Assembly: GCA_018831265.1 (NCBI GenBank)
Contig: JAHJCO010000014.1
Coordinates: 1-64,000 of the forward strand
Direction: 5' to 3'
Length of the DNA: 64,000 nt
Source: Actinomycetota bacterium
Lineage (GTDB): Bacteria; Actinomycetota; Geothermincolia; Fen-727; Anoxymicrobiaceae
How positions within the stretch are numbered: the first letter of the stretch is position 1; each line of letters begins with the position of its first letter. Both the position numbers and the translations under genes were made by a program. The notes under the pieces are model-generated. The model did no database searches and had not been told where the DNA came from. It was given only the letters and a program-made list of their open reading frames with translations. Positions 42,891 to 52,878 of this stretch are shown piece after piece.

Positions 42891-45776
42891 TTAGTCCTCC
42901 CAGCCACCGATGGTGTTGGTGCCCGCGGTCCGGTACCCGTAGTACACGGACCGCTCGGCGATTATGGTGGATCCAGGCGTGTCGCACTCCACCATGATGG
43001 ACGCGCTCGTCCCTGAGATCTTGTCCGCCATGGAGTAGGTTCGCCGGGAGTTGGCCGGGACGGTGTCCGTAAAGAAAACCGGCGTAAGGCCGGTAGCCCA
43101 GGGGTAGAAGTAGGTGACGGTGATCTCGACGTCGGTCGCGCCCGGGTTCTGCACGCACGTATAAGTCTCGATACCGCCCTCGGCCGAGGTCTCTCCTTCG
43201 GGAAGGTACCAGACCCGGTGGGCGGCCCTGGTCCCGATGGAGTCGTGCATTCCCATGCCGGTATCGGGCTCGGTGTCCCAGTACATGGCCCGCTCCGCGA
43301 TTATCGGCCTGTCGGCGCTCACCATCGTGGAGAAATCCATGTCCGGGTGAAGGTCGTTGACCCTCACCGTCTTCCTCGACTGGGCGATAAGGGTGAACGG
43401 GGGATCGGAGACGGGCCCCTCGGGGGTCATGTAGGTGAGAGTCACGACGGCGTCCACGGCGTTTGGGTTCTGCACCAGGACGTATGTGGTGAACCCCCAG
43501 TCGGTGGACCCCTCGGCCAGGTAGTAGTCGTTCGCGGGAGTGGTGGTGCCGATCGAGCAGTGACCCTCACGCCTCACGGCTTCCCCTGCCCCCTGCGGAG
43601 TCCAGCGAAGGTACATGCTGCGCTCCGGGATCACCGGCCGATCGCTTTCGACCTTGATGGAGGCGTCCGCCTCGCCTATGTCGTCCTTCATGGAGAAGGT
43701 GCTCCTGGACTGCGCGGGCACCACCTTGTCGAAGGAGGCGGGCCCCACCCCCTCGACCATGTAGGTGAGCCTGACGTGGGCGTCCGAGGTGTTCGCGTTC
43801 TGCACGCACGTCCAGCTCTCGAACCCCCAGGCGCTCGAGCCCTCGGGCAGGTACCAGGTATCGGCCGAGGCGGTGACCCCAATCGAGTTGTGAGCACCCA
43901 TACGTACATCCTTGAACTCCTGGCCCTGGGTCGTGTTTGCGTCAGGTTGAGCCGCCCAGTACATGGTGCGGTCCGCCGCGATGGACAGGCCCTCGAGGCA
44001 CTCCACCTTGGTGGAGAAGTCCTGCGGACCCAGCTCGGCGTCCAGGTTCAGGGTGGTCCGGCTCTCCGGCGGCATCTTTACGTCCTGCACCAGCGACACG
44101 CCCGCTCCGGCGGTGTGCTCCGCCGTCATGAACGTGACCCTGGCGGTGACCTCCGTCGGGTTGGGATTCTCGATGTTTATGTCGGTTGCGAACCCCCAGC
44201 CGTAGGAGCCCTCCGCGAGATACCACTTGAAGTCCGGGGAGACGACCCTGACCGTGGTGGGGCCCGGCTGGCCCTGGTGGGCCGGGTCGCTGGAGAAGTA
44301 GCCGAAAGCGTCCCAGATAGTGATCCCCTGGTTGTACAGCGTCGTGCCGAGCGGCGTGCCCGCGGCCACGGTGACCTGGAAGGTGACCGTGACCGTCCTG
44401 CCGGCCTCCACGGTGATACCCGTGACCACCACGGGGTCGTCGGAGACTATCTGCGCGGCGGCGTCGGAGCATGTAACGCTCCCGCTCACTATCGTGGTAT
44501 GCTCCGGGACCGGGTCGATGAAGATGACGTCTTTCGCGTCCCCGATGCCCGAGTTGGTTACCGCCACGGTGTACTTCAGGGGACCGCCCGGGGAGGCGGT
44601 AGGCGGAGCCGACTTCACGACCGAGATGTTCGGAAAGCCGGCGCGCCAGACCCGGGCACCGTAGTAGGTATCGCTGTCCCAGTTGACCGCGAGCACCCCC
44701 GCGTAGAGATACCCGTTGAAGCCGGCTAGGCTGTGGCACGCCTGGTTAAACCCGTCGCCGTCGAATCCGTTATCGTTCACCTGGTCCCAGTTCTGGCCGT
44801 CGTAGGCGTACACCTGGGTTCCCACCCCGCTCGGCGGGTCTTCGCCAGAGTAGTTCCCGACACCGACGAAGAGCAGTCCGTTGAACACCGTCATGCTTCG
44901 AACGGCGTCGTTGTTCGAGTCCGGGTAGTCCGGCGTGACATCGGTCCAGGCAGTCCCGCTGCCCGAGTACCGCCAGACCTTGGGATTGTCGGTCCTTGCC
45001 GTCCCCGCGTACAGCACTCCGTTGTACGACTGCAGCACCCGGACCTCGGGGTCGTCACCCGTGCCGAACTGGTCGACGTTGACCTGGGTCCAGGAGGTGC
45101 CTCCGTCGTAGCGGTAGACGCGACCGTTCCAACCGGTACCGGCGTAGAGGTGGCCGTCGTAAACGGCCAGCGACCGGCATACCGTCGTGCCAGAGCCGAA
45201 GCCATCCACGTTGACCTGCGTCCACGAGGTCCCCCCGTCGTACCTGTACATGCGCAGGGGGCTGAACGTCGCGGCGTAGAGGCAGCCGTCGAACGAGCAC
45301 AGCGCGGACGCATCGCTCATCGACGCGCCGAACCCGTCGACGTTGACCTGGGTCCAGGTCGTGCCGTCGTACGAGAGTACCTTCGCGCCTGTGACGGCGG
45401 TGCCGGTTGAAACGTAGAGCAGTCCTTCGTGCACCACCATGCTCCATACCACCCAGTTTCCCGGGCTCCCGAACCCGCCCGTCGCCACGTTCGTCCAGGT
45501 CATGCCTCCGTCGTAACGCCACACGTCACAGCCACTTGCGTCCTCGTAGTTCACGGTTCCGGCGTAGAGGTGGCCGTTGTACTCGGCCATGCATATCGCG
45601 CTGCCGCTCTTACCCGGCGGCACGGCTCCGAACCCGTCCGTGTTGGCGCGGGTCCAGGTTACGGGCTGGGCGGCAGCCGTGGCTGGAGTCATAACCAGCA
45701 TGCCCAGTATCAGTGCCGAACCGACCAGCAGCGATACCATGCGCGTACGTGCTTTCGAAAGGCAATTGGTCTTCAT
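42891..45776 (-). CDS. Large secreted protein: kelch-like repeats, DUF11-like domain and four-module C-terminal cassette
   Basis: About 961 residues. Signal peptide with a hydrophobic core MVSLLVGSALILGMLVM and cleavage near AAAQP. About seven propeller-like repeats follow (CSFDGCLYAATFSP, YRYDGGTSWTQVNVDGFG). A DUF11-like domain begins ISVVKSAPPTASPGGPLKY. Four C-terminal modules run from WYLAEGSYGWGFATDINI to GTNTIGGWED. The repeated YDGGTSWTQVNVD units are near identical, so the array is evolving. ATG 45776 has GGAG five bases upstream. Third member of the secreted family. Confidence 0.85.
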   Translation of the reverse strand: MKTNCLSKARTRMVSLLVGSALILGMLVMTPATAAAQPVTWTRANTDGFGAVPPGKSGSAICMAEYNGHLYAGTVNYEDASGCDVWRYDGGMTWTNVATGGFGSPGNWVVWSMVVHEGLLYVSTGTAVTGAKVLSYDGTTWTQVNVDGFGASMSDASALCSFDGCLYAATFSPLRMYRYDGGTSWTQVNVDGFGSGTTVCRSLAVYDGHLYAGTGWNGRVYRYDGGTSWTQVNVDQFGTGDDPEVRVLQSYNGVLYAGTARTDNPKVWRYSGSGTAWTDVTPDYPDSNNDAVRSMTVFNGLLFVGVGNYSGEDPPSGVGTQVYAYDGQNWDQVNDNGFDGDGFNQACHSLAGFNGYLYAGVLAVNWDSDTYYGARVWRAGFPNISVVKSAPPTASPGGPLKYTVAVTNSGIGDAKDVIFIDPVPEHTTIVSGSVTCSDAAAQIVSDDPVVVTGITVEAGRTVTVTFQVTVAAGTPLGTTLYNQGITIWDAFGYFSSDPAHQGQPGPTTVRVVSPDFKWYLAEGSYGWGFATDINIENPNPTEVTARVTFMTAEHTAGAGVSLVQDVKMPPESRTTLNLDAELGPQDFSTKVECLEGLSIAADRTMYWAAQPDANTTQGQEFKDVRMGAHNSIGVTASADTWYLPEGSSAWGFESWTCVQNANTSDAHVRLTYMVEGVGPASFDKVVPAQSRSTFSMKDDIGEADASIKVESDRPVIPERSMYLRWTPQGAGEAVRREGHCSIGTTTPANDYYLAEGSTDWGFTTYVLVQNPNAVDAVVTLTYMTPEGPVSDPPFTLIAQSRKTVRVNDLHPDMDFSTMVSADRPIIAERAMYWDTEPDTGMGMHDSIGTRAAHRVWYLPEGETSAEGGIETYTCVQNPGATDVEITVTYFYPWATGLTPVFFTDTVPANSRRTYSMADKISGTSASIMVECDTPGSTIIAERSVYYGYRTAGTNTIGGWED

Positions 45777-45793
45777 AACCACTCCAGATGACA

Positions 45794-46804
<1,011 letters not shown>

Positions 46805-46926
46805 TTATGTGCCGTATTATATCCAAGTCGGGGCCGTTGCTCGCAATAGCGCGATAGCCCTGAGGCGGAAGGCTGTAGAATAGCTTCTGTGGCGATTTAA
46901 TTGAGACAGGGAGGTGGACCGGGAAG

Positions 46927-47670
46927 ATGCTCAAAGGCCAGTTCGTGCTTCCCGTCTGGCTCGATTACACCGCCGCGTTCCTCTTCGCTATAACCGGCGG
47001 GCTGGTCGCCTTCGAGAAGGACTACGACCTGACCGGGCTCGCCGCCATGGCCCTCGCGGTGGGGCTGGGCGGAGGGATCATCCGGGACGGGATCTTCCTC
47101 CAGCAGATTCCGGCGGCGGTGGAGGACTGGCGGTACCTCGCCGCGGTCCTGGCCGCCGTAGTCATCACACTGACCCTCGGTAACTTCATCGAGAAGCGGC
47201 TGGGGCTCGTCATACTGCTCGCGGACGCGATGGGCCTGGGCCTGTACGCGGTCGTTGGAGCACAGAAGTCGATCTTCCTGGGCCTGAGCGTCTACGCAGC
47301 GGGGCTTATCGGCCTCGTCAACGCGGTCGGGGGCGGGCTGCTGCGCGATGTCCTATCGAGAGAAGACCCGATAGTATTCAGGCCGGGACAGCTCTACGGT
47401 GTGGTCGCCATCGTCGGCGTGACGGTGTTCCTCGCCCTGGGCGTAGGGTTCCGAACCCCCGCATGGGTAGCCGCCGTCGTCTGCATAGCCGTTACATTCG
47501 TCCTCCGGGTGGTTACCATCCGCTTCGATATCCACACGCACCCGGTCCACGCCCACGCCGTCCGGGGGGCGGTCGTCAGCGGCTACCGGGGGCTTGCCGG
47601 CCGTCTCCGGGACAAGGACAAGCCCGAGGAAACCCCGGAAACCGAACCTGAAGAGCCCCCCGGCCCCTAA
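46927..47670 (+). CDS. TRIC/YicG-family (UPF0126) membrane channel-like protein
   Basis: 247 residues and about seven hydrophobic segments, with two repeats of the family signature: GLGGGIIRDGIFLQQIP and AVGGGLLRDVLSREDP. Prokaryotic members form trimeric cation channels; earlier annotations call them glycine transporters. A charged Pro/Glu-rich tail (PEETPETEPEEPPGP) follows. GGGAGG precedes the ATG. The TAA stop abuts a REP palindrome. Confidence 0.88.
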   Translation: MLKGQFVLPVWLDYTAAFLFAITGGLVAFEKDYDLTGLAAMALAVGLGGGIIRDGIFLQQIPAAVEDWRYLAAVLAAVVITLTLGNFIEKRLGLVILLADAMGLGLYAVVGAQKSIFLGLSVYAAGLIGLVNAVGGGLLRDVLSREDPIVFRPGQLYGVVAIVGVTVFLALGVGFRTPAWVAAVVCIAVTFVLRVVTIRFDIHTHPVHAHAVRGAVVSGYRGLAGRLRDKDKPEETPETEPEEPPGP

Positions 47671-47699
47671 TGTGCAAAGGGGTCAGGCACTTTTGCACA
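47671..47699. repeat. REP palindrome, family A
   Basis: TGTGCAAAGGGGTCAGGCAC with TTTTGCACA closing arm, placed between the TRIC gene stop (47670) and the MazF stop (47703), so it could serve as a bidirectional terminator. Confidence 0.9.
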
Positions 47700-47702
47700 C
47701 GC

Positions 47703-48014
47703 CTACAGGTTCAGCGCGAACGAGATCGCTTCCGCCACCTGGGACATCTTCTCTTCAGGAATGGTGGTCAGGCGCTCGATCAGCATCGACCTGGGAACGG
47801 TCTGCAGGTCATCGAGGTTGGCGACGCAGTCCTTCTTCAATCCTTCCCGCCTGCCCAGCCTGACCTCGGAAGGGATCGACCGAATGGTGCCGGTCAGTGG
47901 CGCGACGGTCACCGAAGTCCTCACGTCGTAGGCCGCATCGCGAGATAACAGTAATACGGGCCTTCTGCCGATCGGCTGCGGGAACTCGGCCCACCACACC
48001 TCTCCACGCCGCAT
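47703..48014 (-). CDS. mazF: MazF/PemK-family toxin (endoribonuclease)
   Basis: 103 residues. MazF fold motifs: RRGEVWWAEFPQPIGRRPVL at the N-terminus, VTVAPLTGTIRSIPSEVRL and CVANLDDLQTVPRSML. Cleaves RNA and is held in check by the antitoxin encoded just upstream. Its ATG follows the antitoxin stop directly, giving coupled translation. Confidence 0.93.
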   Translation of the reverse strand: MRRGEVWWAEFPQPIGRRPVLLLSRDAAYDVRTSVTVAPLTGTIRSIPSEVRLGRREGLKKDCVANLDDLQTVPRSMLIERLTTIPEEKMSQVAEAISFALNL

Positions 48015-48269
48015 CTAGGCATCCTCTTCCTCGAGCTTCGCGGCCAGCAGGGCCGCGCCGAGCGTGCCCCACTCATCGCTTTCGGGATGCTTCCTGTAGC
48101 CTTCCACGTAGGCGGCGTCCATCTCGGCCTCTCGCTCGGCACGGGCGTAGCGTTCACACGACTCCCGGATCAGTTGCGACCTCGATACCCCTTTTGCCAC
48201 TGCGAGTCCGTCCAGCTCCTCGAGGAGCTCGATATCGATGGGAACCTGGATGATCTTTTTCCTCGGCAT
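48015..48269 (-). CDS. Ribbon-helix-helix antitoxin partner of MazF
   Basis: 84 residues. An RHH DNA-binding fold (KIIQVPIDIELLEELDGLA, then GVSRSQLIRESCERYAR) is followed by an acidic C-terminal tail that would neutralise the toxin. ATG 48269 (MPRKKIIQV) has GGAAGG upstream; the longer reading to 48311 crosses the palindromic operator. Expected to autorepress the operon. Confidence 0.88.
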   Translation of the reverse strand: MPRKKIIQVPIDIELLEELDGLAVAKGVSRSQLIRESCERYARAEREAEMDAAYVEGYRKHPESDEWGTLGAALLAAKLEEEDA

Positions 48270-48287
48270 ATCAGGTGACCTTCCACC

Positions 48288-48334
48288 GTATGTTGTGGAT
48301 AATGGTACCACATACTAACCATATATTCTATATG
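48288..48334. promoter_or_regulatory. Toxin-antitoxin operator palindromes
   Basis: GTATGTTGTGG (48288-48298) opposes CCACATAC (48308-48315), and CATATA-TTC-TATATG (48320-48334) is a perfect palindrome. Both lie in the AT-rich promoter region of the antitoxin gene, fitting RHH autorepression. Confidence 0.6.
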
Positions 48335-48347
48335 TGTTAATCCTGTG

Positions 48348-48396
48348 TTAGTTACCGCGGGTGAACCGAGTCCACGTGATGTCGCGAGGTGACTAA
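48348..48396. terminator. Possible hairpin downstream of acyl-CoA synthetase
   Basis: TTAGTTACC (48348-48356) and GGTGACTAA (48388-48396) form a 9-bp stem with one mismatch and a long loop, between the synthetase stop and the antitoxin promoter. No T-tract, so termination is only a guess. Confidence 0.3.
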
Positions 48397-48410
48397 GAGC
48401 GCGATACCTG

Positions 48411-50069
48411 TTAATCGGACTCTTTGTCGCGTAGTTCGCGGCGCAGGATCTTGCCCACCACCGTCTTGGGGAGCTCCTCCATGAAGACCACCTGCTTGGG
48501 AACCTTGTAGGGGGCGAGCCTGTCCCGGCAGAAGGTGATGACCTCGTCCTCGGTGAGGGTGACGCCTTCCTTGGCGACCACGAAGGCGCGCAGCGACTCG
48601 CCGCGGTAGGAGTCCGAGTATCCCACGCAACACGCCTCCAGGATGCCAGGGTGGTCGAAGAGAACGTTGTCCACCTCCACGGGGTAGATGTTGTACCCGC
48701 TGGAGATAACCATGTCCTTCTTCCGGTCCACCACCGAGAGGTAGCCGTCGGAGTCGAAGAAGCCAATGTCGCCCGTGTAGACCCAGCCGTCCCGCAGGGT
48801 CTCGGCCGTCTCGGCCGGCTTCTTGTAGTAGCCCATCATGATCTGCGGGCCGGTGATCGCGATCTCCCCCGTCTCGCCCAGGGGAAGCTCCTCGCACCCC
48901 GTCTCCAGGTCCACGATCTTGATGTCGGTGTCGGGCACCGGGCAGCCCACCGTCCCCGCCTTTATCTCGCCGCCCCACGGGGTTATGGTTGCGACCGGTG
49001 TGGTCTCGGTCATGCCGTAGACCTCCAGGATGGTCGCCCCGGTGAGCGCCTTCAGGTCGCGGATGGTGTCCTCGGCGAGTGGCGCCGCCCCCGAGAAGAA
49101 TCCCCGGATGAACGAGAGGTCCATCTTGCGGAACTCCGGGTCCGCCAGCAGTCCCACGAAGATCGCGGGCACCCCGGGGAGGAACTCCGGCCTGGCTTTC
49201 TTGAGCAGCTCGACTAAGGTCTTGGGCTCCGGGCGCGGTATCATCACGTGCTCCCAACCGGACCACAGCATGAAGTTCTGGCATGCGGTGAAGCCGGCGG
49301 CGTGGAAGATCGGGAAGGTCCCGACGATGGAGGTCTCACCGTCCTTCAGGTCGGGGAACCAGGCGCGGAACTGCTGCACGTTGGAGGATATGTTGGCGTG
49401 TGAGAGCATGACCCCCTTGGCCTGGCCCGTGGTGCCGCCGGTGTAGATGAGGGTCGAGAGCTCGTCCCAGGAGGACAGGTCCTCGACCGTCCCGCCCGGT
49501 GAGCCCTTCATGACCTCGTCGAAGTCCAGGACGCGCTCGTCGGGCTCGTTGCGCGCGTACATGTCCTTTTTGACCAGCGGGAAGAGCTGCTTCTTGGGGA
49601 ACGGCAGGTATGCGTTGATCTGGCAGCCTATGACCTTCTTCACGCCGGTATCGGGCATCACCTTGAGGATCCGTGGCACCAGCAGCGAGAGGGTGATGAC
49701 CAGCTCGGCCTCCGAGTCGTTGAACTGGTAGGTCAGCTCCCGCTCCGTGTACAGCGGGTTGTTGAGGACCACCACCGCCCCCAGGCGGTATATCGCCATA
49801 TTGGCGATAATGATCTGGGGGATGTTGGGAAGGGCGATGGCGACCCTGTCACCTTTGCCGACCCCGAGAGCGCGGAGCGCCGCGGCGAAGCGGTCCACCA
49901 TGGCATCCAACTGAGAGAAGGAGATCCTCGCGCCCATGTAGTAGAGGGCCGTCTTGTCGCCGAACCTCGCCGCCGAGCGCCTCAGCCCGGCCGGGATGGT
50001 GACCTGTTCGTAGTCGATGTGCCTGGGGACGTCCGAGGCGTAGGACTTGAACCATGGCCTGTCTTCCAT
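48411..50069 (-). CDS. Long-chain fatty-acid-CoA ligase (AMP-binding)
   Basis: 552 residues. P-loop YTGGTTGQAKGVMLSH, EVYGMTETTPVATIT, hinge DRKKDMVISSGYNIYP and C-terminal LPKTVVGKILRR. Activates a carboxylic acid to its CoA ester. ATG 50069 has GGGAGAGGGAC upstream; sequence further 5' belongs to another frame. Last gene of the cluster beginning with the TetR at 57589, so it likely feeds the lipid-oxidation steps encoded upstream. Confidence 0.92.
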   Translation of the reverse strand: MEDRPWFKSYASDVPRHIDYEQVTIPAGLRRSAARFGDKTALYYMGARISFSQLDAMVDRFAAALRALGVGKGDRVAIALPNIPQIIIANMAIYRLGAVVVLNNPLYTERELTYQFNDSEAELVITLSLLVPRILKVMPDTGVKKVIGCQINAYLPFPKKQLFPLVKKDMYARNEPDERVLDFDEVMKGSPGGTVEDLSSWDELSTLIYTGGTTGQAKGVMLSHANISSNVQQFRAWFPDLKDGETSIVGTFPIFHAAGFTACQNFMLWSGWEHVMIPRPEPKTLVELLKKARPEFLPGVPAIFVGLLADPEFRKMDLSFIRGFFSGAAPLAEDTIRDLKALTGATILEVYGMTETTPVATITPWGGEIKAGTVGCPVPDTDIKIVDLETGCEELPLGETGEIAITGPQIMMGYYKKPAETAETLRDGWVYTGDIGFFDSDGYLSVVDRKKDMVISSGYNIYPVEVDNVLFDHPGILEACCVGYSDSYRGESLRAFVVAKEGVTLTEDEVITFCRDRLAPYKVPKQVVFMEELPKTVVGKILRRELRDKESD

Positions 50070-50107
50070 GTCCCTCTCCCTTACTCGTGGGTGCAGCCGC
50101 TCCTCGA

Positions 50108-52753
50108 TTATAACCTGATACGCAGGTCCTCCAGGGGATAGCTCATGCAGGGGTGGATGTAGCCGGAGGCGACATCGACCCGCCGTAGCGATACCCGCTC
50201 GGGCGCGAAGACGCGTCCCGACACCAGCCGGGTGCGGCAGGCGGCGCATTCCCCTGCCCTGCATATGGCGGGGACCACCAGCCCGGCGCGCTCCAGCGAG
50301 CTCATGAGCGGCTCGGCCGCCCTCGCCTCCACCGTGCGTCCGCTGCGCTCCTCGACGATCTGGAAGACGGCGTCCGACGCGACGCCCGGCCAGCCGGGCT
50401 CGGCCGTCACGTCGGTGGGAGGCCCGTAAGCCTCCCTCCTCACCCGCCGCGCGGGCACGCCGAGCGACTCGAGCGCACCCGCGCACAGGCCGTACATCGC
50501 CTGGGGCCCGCACATGTAGAAGGTCTTGCCCTCTATGGTCCCGACCAGCCCGGACATCGTGTCCGCGTCCAGCAGCCCGCACAGCCCCGTCCACGCCTCC
50601 GGCGGTTCGCTGATCACCACGTCCAGCCTGAAGTTGTCGTTGCAGGCGGCCAGGGCCGCCAGCTCGTCGGCGAAGATAACGTCGGAGGGGTCCCGGCTCC
50701 CGTAGATGAGGTGCATGTCGAGCGGGAGGCTGCGCTCGAGCGCGTCCCTTACGATCGAGGCGAAGGTGGTGATGCCGCTGCCGCCGGCGAGAAACACCAG
50801 GGAAGATGTGTCCGCGAGGGGCTCGTGGTGGAAGGAGCCGCCGGGGGCCGTGCACTCGAAGGTGTCCCCTCCGGCTACCGAGTCGAGCAGGTAGGCCGAC
50901 ACGAAACCCGCGGGCGCTCGCCGCACGGTGATGTCGTAGTACGGCTCTCCGGGCCGCGAGGAGATGCTGTACGGCCGCGAGGTCCCCACCCCGTCTATCT
51001 CGACGAAGAGGTTCACGTACTGGCCGGCCCTGAACGGCGGGAGGTCGCCGTCGGAGGCGACCATGCGGAGCGTCTTCGTGCTCGGGGTCTCCTCGATGAT
51101 CTCGGAGACCCGCAGGGGCACGCGGGCGGGGTGCAGGCGCTCCAGCGCGCCCTTCATGGGGGACGCTACGGCGGCGTCCACCTCCGCGGCATCACCCGAT
51201 TGCTCCTCCACACTCAGCTTCAGCTTCTCGGTCACCCGGGCGTCGCGCCCGCCCTCCATGTCCTGGAGCACCTCACGGGCGGTGATGTAGCCGCCGTAGA
51301 TGGAGGGCTCGTAGCCCCCGCCGATATTCACCCATGCGTTGGCGAAGTAGAGCCCCTCCAGCGGACCCCTGGCCGGCATCCGAGCCATCCCGGTGCCGGC
51401 GAAGGTCTCGTTGAACCCGATGATGCTTCCGGCGATGTTGCCGGTGTAGCGGGCGTTGGTGACGGGGGTGGCGATCTCCACGACGTCGATGTGCTTCCTG
51501 ATATCGGGCGCGACCCTCTCGGCCAGGCCGACGACCCTGTCGGCGACCGCGGCCTTGGTGTCGTTGTACCTCTCCGGCGGCACGTCCATCCACGGTTCCG
51601 CGCGGGCGATGAGCGTTATGACCATGACCGTGGTGCCGGGCGGTGAGACCCCCGGGTCGATCGCGTTATAAGCGGTGACGGCGGCCTCTGCCGGCTCGAC
51701 GTCTATGCCCTTCTTCATCAGCTCGTAGTGCCCGTCGAGGTCGTATCCCGTGTTGACGAAGGTCTCGTGGTTGGCAAGGCCCAACTCATGGTAGTCGCAG
51801 TCCAGTCCCAGGTAGACGTTGAACGTGGAGGCGCCCCCCGAGCCCGCCCCGAGGCGCCTCAGGTACCAGGAAGGTATCTCGTCCCGGCCGATGAGGTCCA
51901 GGCATGTGGTGACCGGGTTGGCGTTGGAGACCACGTACGGGCAGTCGATCTTCTCGCCCGCGTCGGTCACCACCCCGTACACGGAACCCCCGGTGGCCAG
52001 AACTCGCGATGCGCCCTCGTTCAGCCTCACCACGCCCCCGTTCTCCTCCACGATGTCCATGAAGGCCTGGGAAAGCGCCTGGGAGGTGCCCCTTATGTGG
52101 GCGGGGCCGAAGCGCAGGTAGCTGACGGTGCCCAGGGCGTAGATCAGGAAGGAGAGCTGTGAGGGTGGCAGGCAGTAGTATCCCCAGATCTGCCCCAGGA
52201 CGGCCCGGGCCTTCTCGTCGGCGATGATGGGGTTCAGCACCTGTGAGAGGCTCTTGCCGAAGCACTGCATCAGGACCGGGTAGTCGGCCGGGTCGGCCAT
52301 CACCTTCTTCATGCCTACCCGGTTGGCCTTGAGGGCCTGGTCCGCGAAGTCGAACATGATGCGGCTGAACTCGCGGATGTTCTCCGTCTCGGCGGGGAAA
52401 TGCCTGCTGAGCTCCTGCTCGAAGTTCTCCCTGCCCAGCGGGATGGTGACGTCGACGTCGGGGAAGACGCTGCGGTAGAACTCCGGTATGGGGAGGAACT
52501 CCACGCGCTCGGCCACCCCGGTCTGCTCGAACAGCTTGAACAGCGGGCCCCGGTCCTCAGGCGTGCCCAGCCCGGAGAGCTCGTGCAGGGACACCTCGAA
52601 CTCGTAGGGGCCCCGCTTGAAGGAGGAGGCGTATCCGCCAGGAACTCTGTGCCGCTCGAGGAGCAGCACCTTCTTCCCCTCCCTGCTCAGGGAAACGGCC
52701 GCGGACAGCCCCCCGAGCCCCGCCCCTACGACTACCACATCGAAATCACTCAT
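50108..52753 (-). CDS. CrtI/RetSat-like FAD oxidoreductase fused to ferredoxin reductase and [2Fe-2S] ferredoxin
   Basis: 881 residues, three enzymes in one chain. Residues 1-about 500 are a phytoene-desaturase/retinol-saturase-like flavoprotein (GAGLGGLS at 10-17, VPGGYASSFKRG, and YFANAWVNIGGGYEPSIYGG). From about 540 an FNR module follows, with RPYS (593-596) for FAD, GGSGIT (657-662) and YMCGPQAMY (746-754) for NAD(P). The end is a plant-type 2Fe-2S domain with C831, C836, C839 and C869. Electrons could flow from NAD(P)H through the cluster to the lipid-acting flavin or the reverse. GAGGAGGGG precedes the ATG. Confidence 0.9.
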   Translation of the reverse strand: MSDFDVVVVGAGLGGLSAAVSLSREGKKVLLLERHRVPGGYASSFKRGPYEFEVSLHELSGLGTPEDRGPLFKLFEQTGVAERVEFLPIPEFYRSVFPDVDVTIPLGRENFEQELSRHFPAETENIREFSRIMFDFADQALKANRVGMKKVMADPADYPVLMQCFGKSLSQVLNPIIADEKARAVLGQIWGYYCLPPSQLSFLIYALGTVSYLRFGPAHIRGTSQALSQAFMDIVEENGGVVRLNEGASRVLATGGSVYGVVTDAGEKIDCPYVVSNANPVTTCLDLIGRDEIPSWYLRRLGAGSGGASTFNVYLGLDCDYHELGLANHETFVNTGYDLDGHYELMKKGIDVEPAEAAVTAYNAIDPGVSPPGTTVMVITLIARAEPWMDVPPERYNDTKAAVADRVVGLAERVAPDIRKHIDVVEIATPVTNARYTGNIAGSIIGFNETFAGTGMARMPARGPLEGLYFANAWVNIGGGYEPSIYGGYITAREVLQDMEGGRDARVTEKLKLSVEEQSGDAAEVDAAVASPMKGALERLHPARVPLRVSEIIEETPSTKTLRMVASDGDLPPFRAGQYVNLFVEIDGVGTSRPYSISSRPGEPYYDITVRRAPAGFVSAYLLDSVAGGDTFECTAPGGSFHHEPLADTSSLVFLAGGSGITTFASIVRDALERSLPLDMHLIYGSRDPSDVIFADELAALAACNDNFRLDVVISEPPEAWTGLCGLLDADTMSGLVGTIEGKTFYMCGPQAMYGLCAGALESLGVPARRVRREAYGPPTDVTAEPGWPGVASDAVFQIVEERSGRTVEARAAEPLMSSLERAGLVVPAICRAGECAACRTRLVSGRVFAPERVSLRRVDVASGYIHPCMSYPLEDLRIRL

Positions 52754-52764
52754 CACCCCTCCTC

Positions 52765-52878
52765 GGGGTCAAACCTGTAATCTTGCGTTTCTTGCGTCTG
52801 GGGTCAAACCTGAGATTTTGCGTTGCCCCTTGTCTGACAGTTCAAATGCAAATAATGCAAAATCTCAGGTTTGACCCC
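52765..52878. repeat. REPIN, family C (114 bp)
   Basis: Starts with two direct GGGGTCAAACCTG half-units and ends with the inverted arm CTCAGGTTTGACCCC, plus an inner AATGCAAATAATGCAAAATC. Almost the same as 60702-60816. Carries the stop codon of the enoyl-CoA hydratase gene. Confidence 0.93.

Noticed and set aside
50070..50855. Long N-terminal extension of the acyl-CoA synthetase at 48411
   Set aside because: The extension runs through the ferredoxin-reductase region of the fusion gene in another frame; the ligase begins at ATG 50069 with a strong ribosome binding site.
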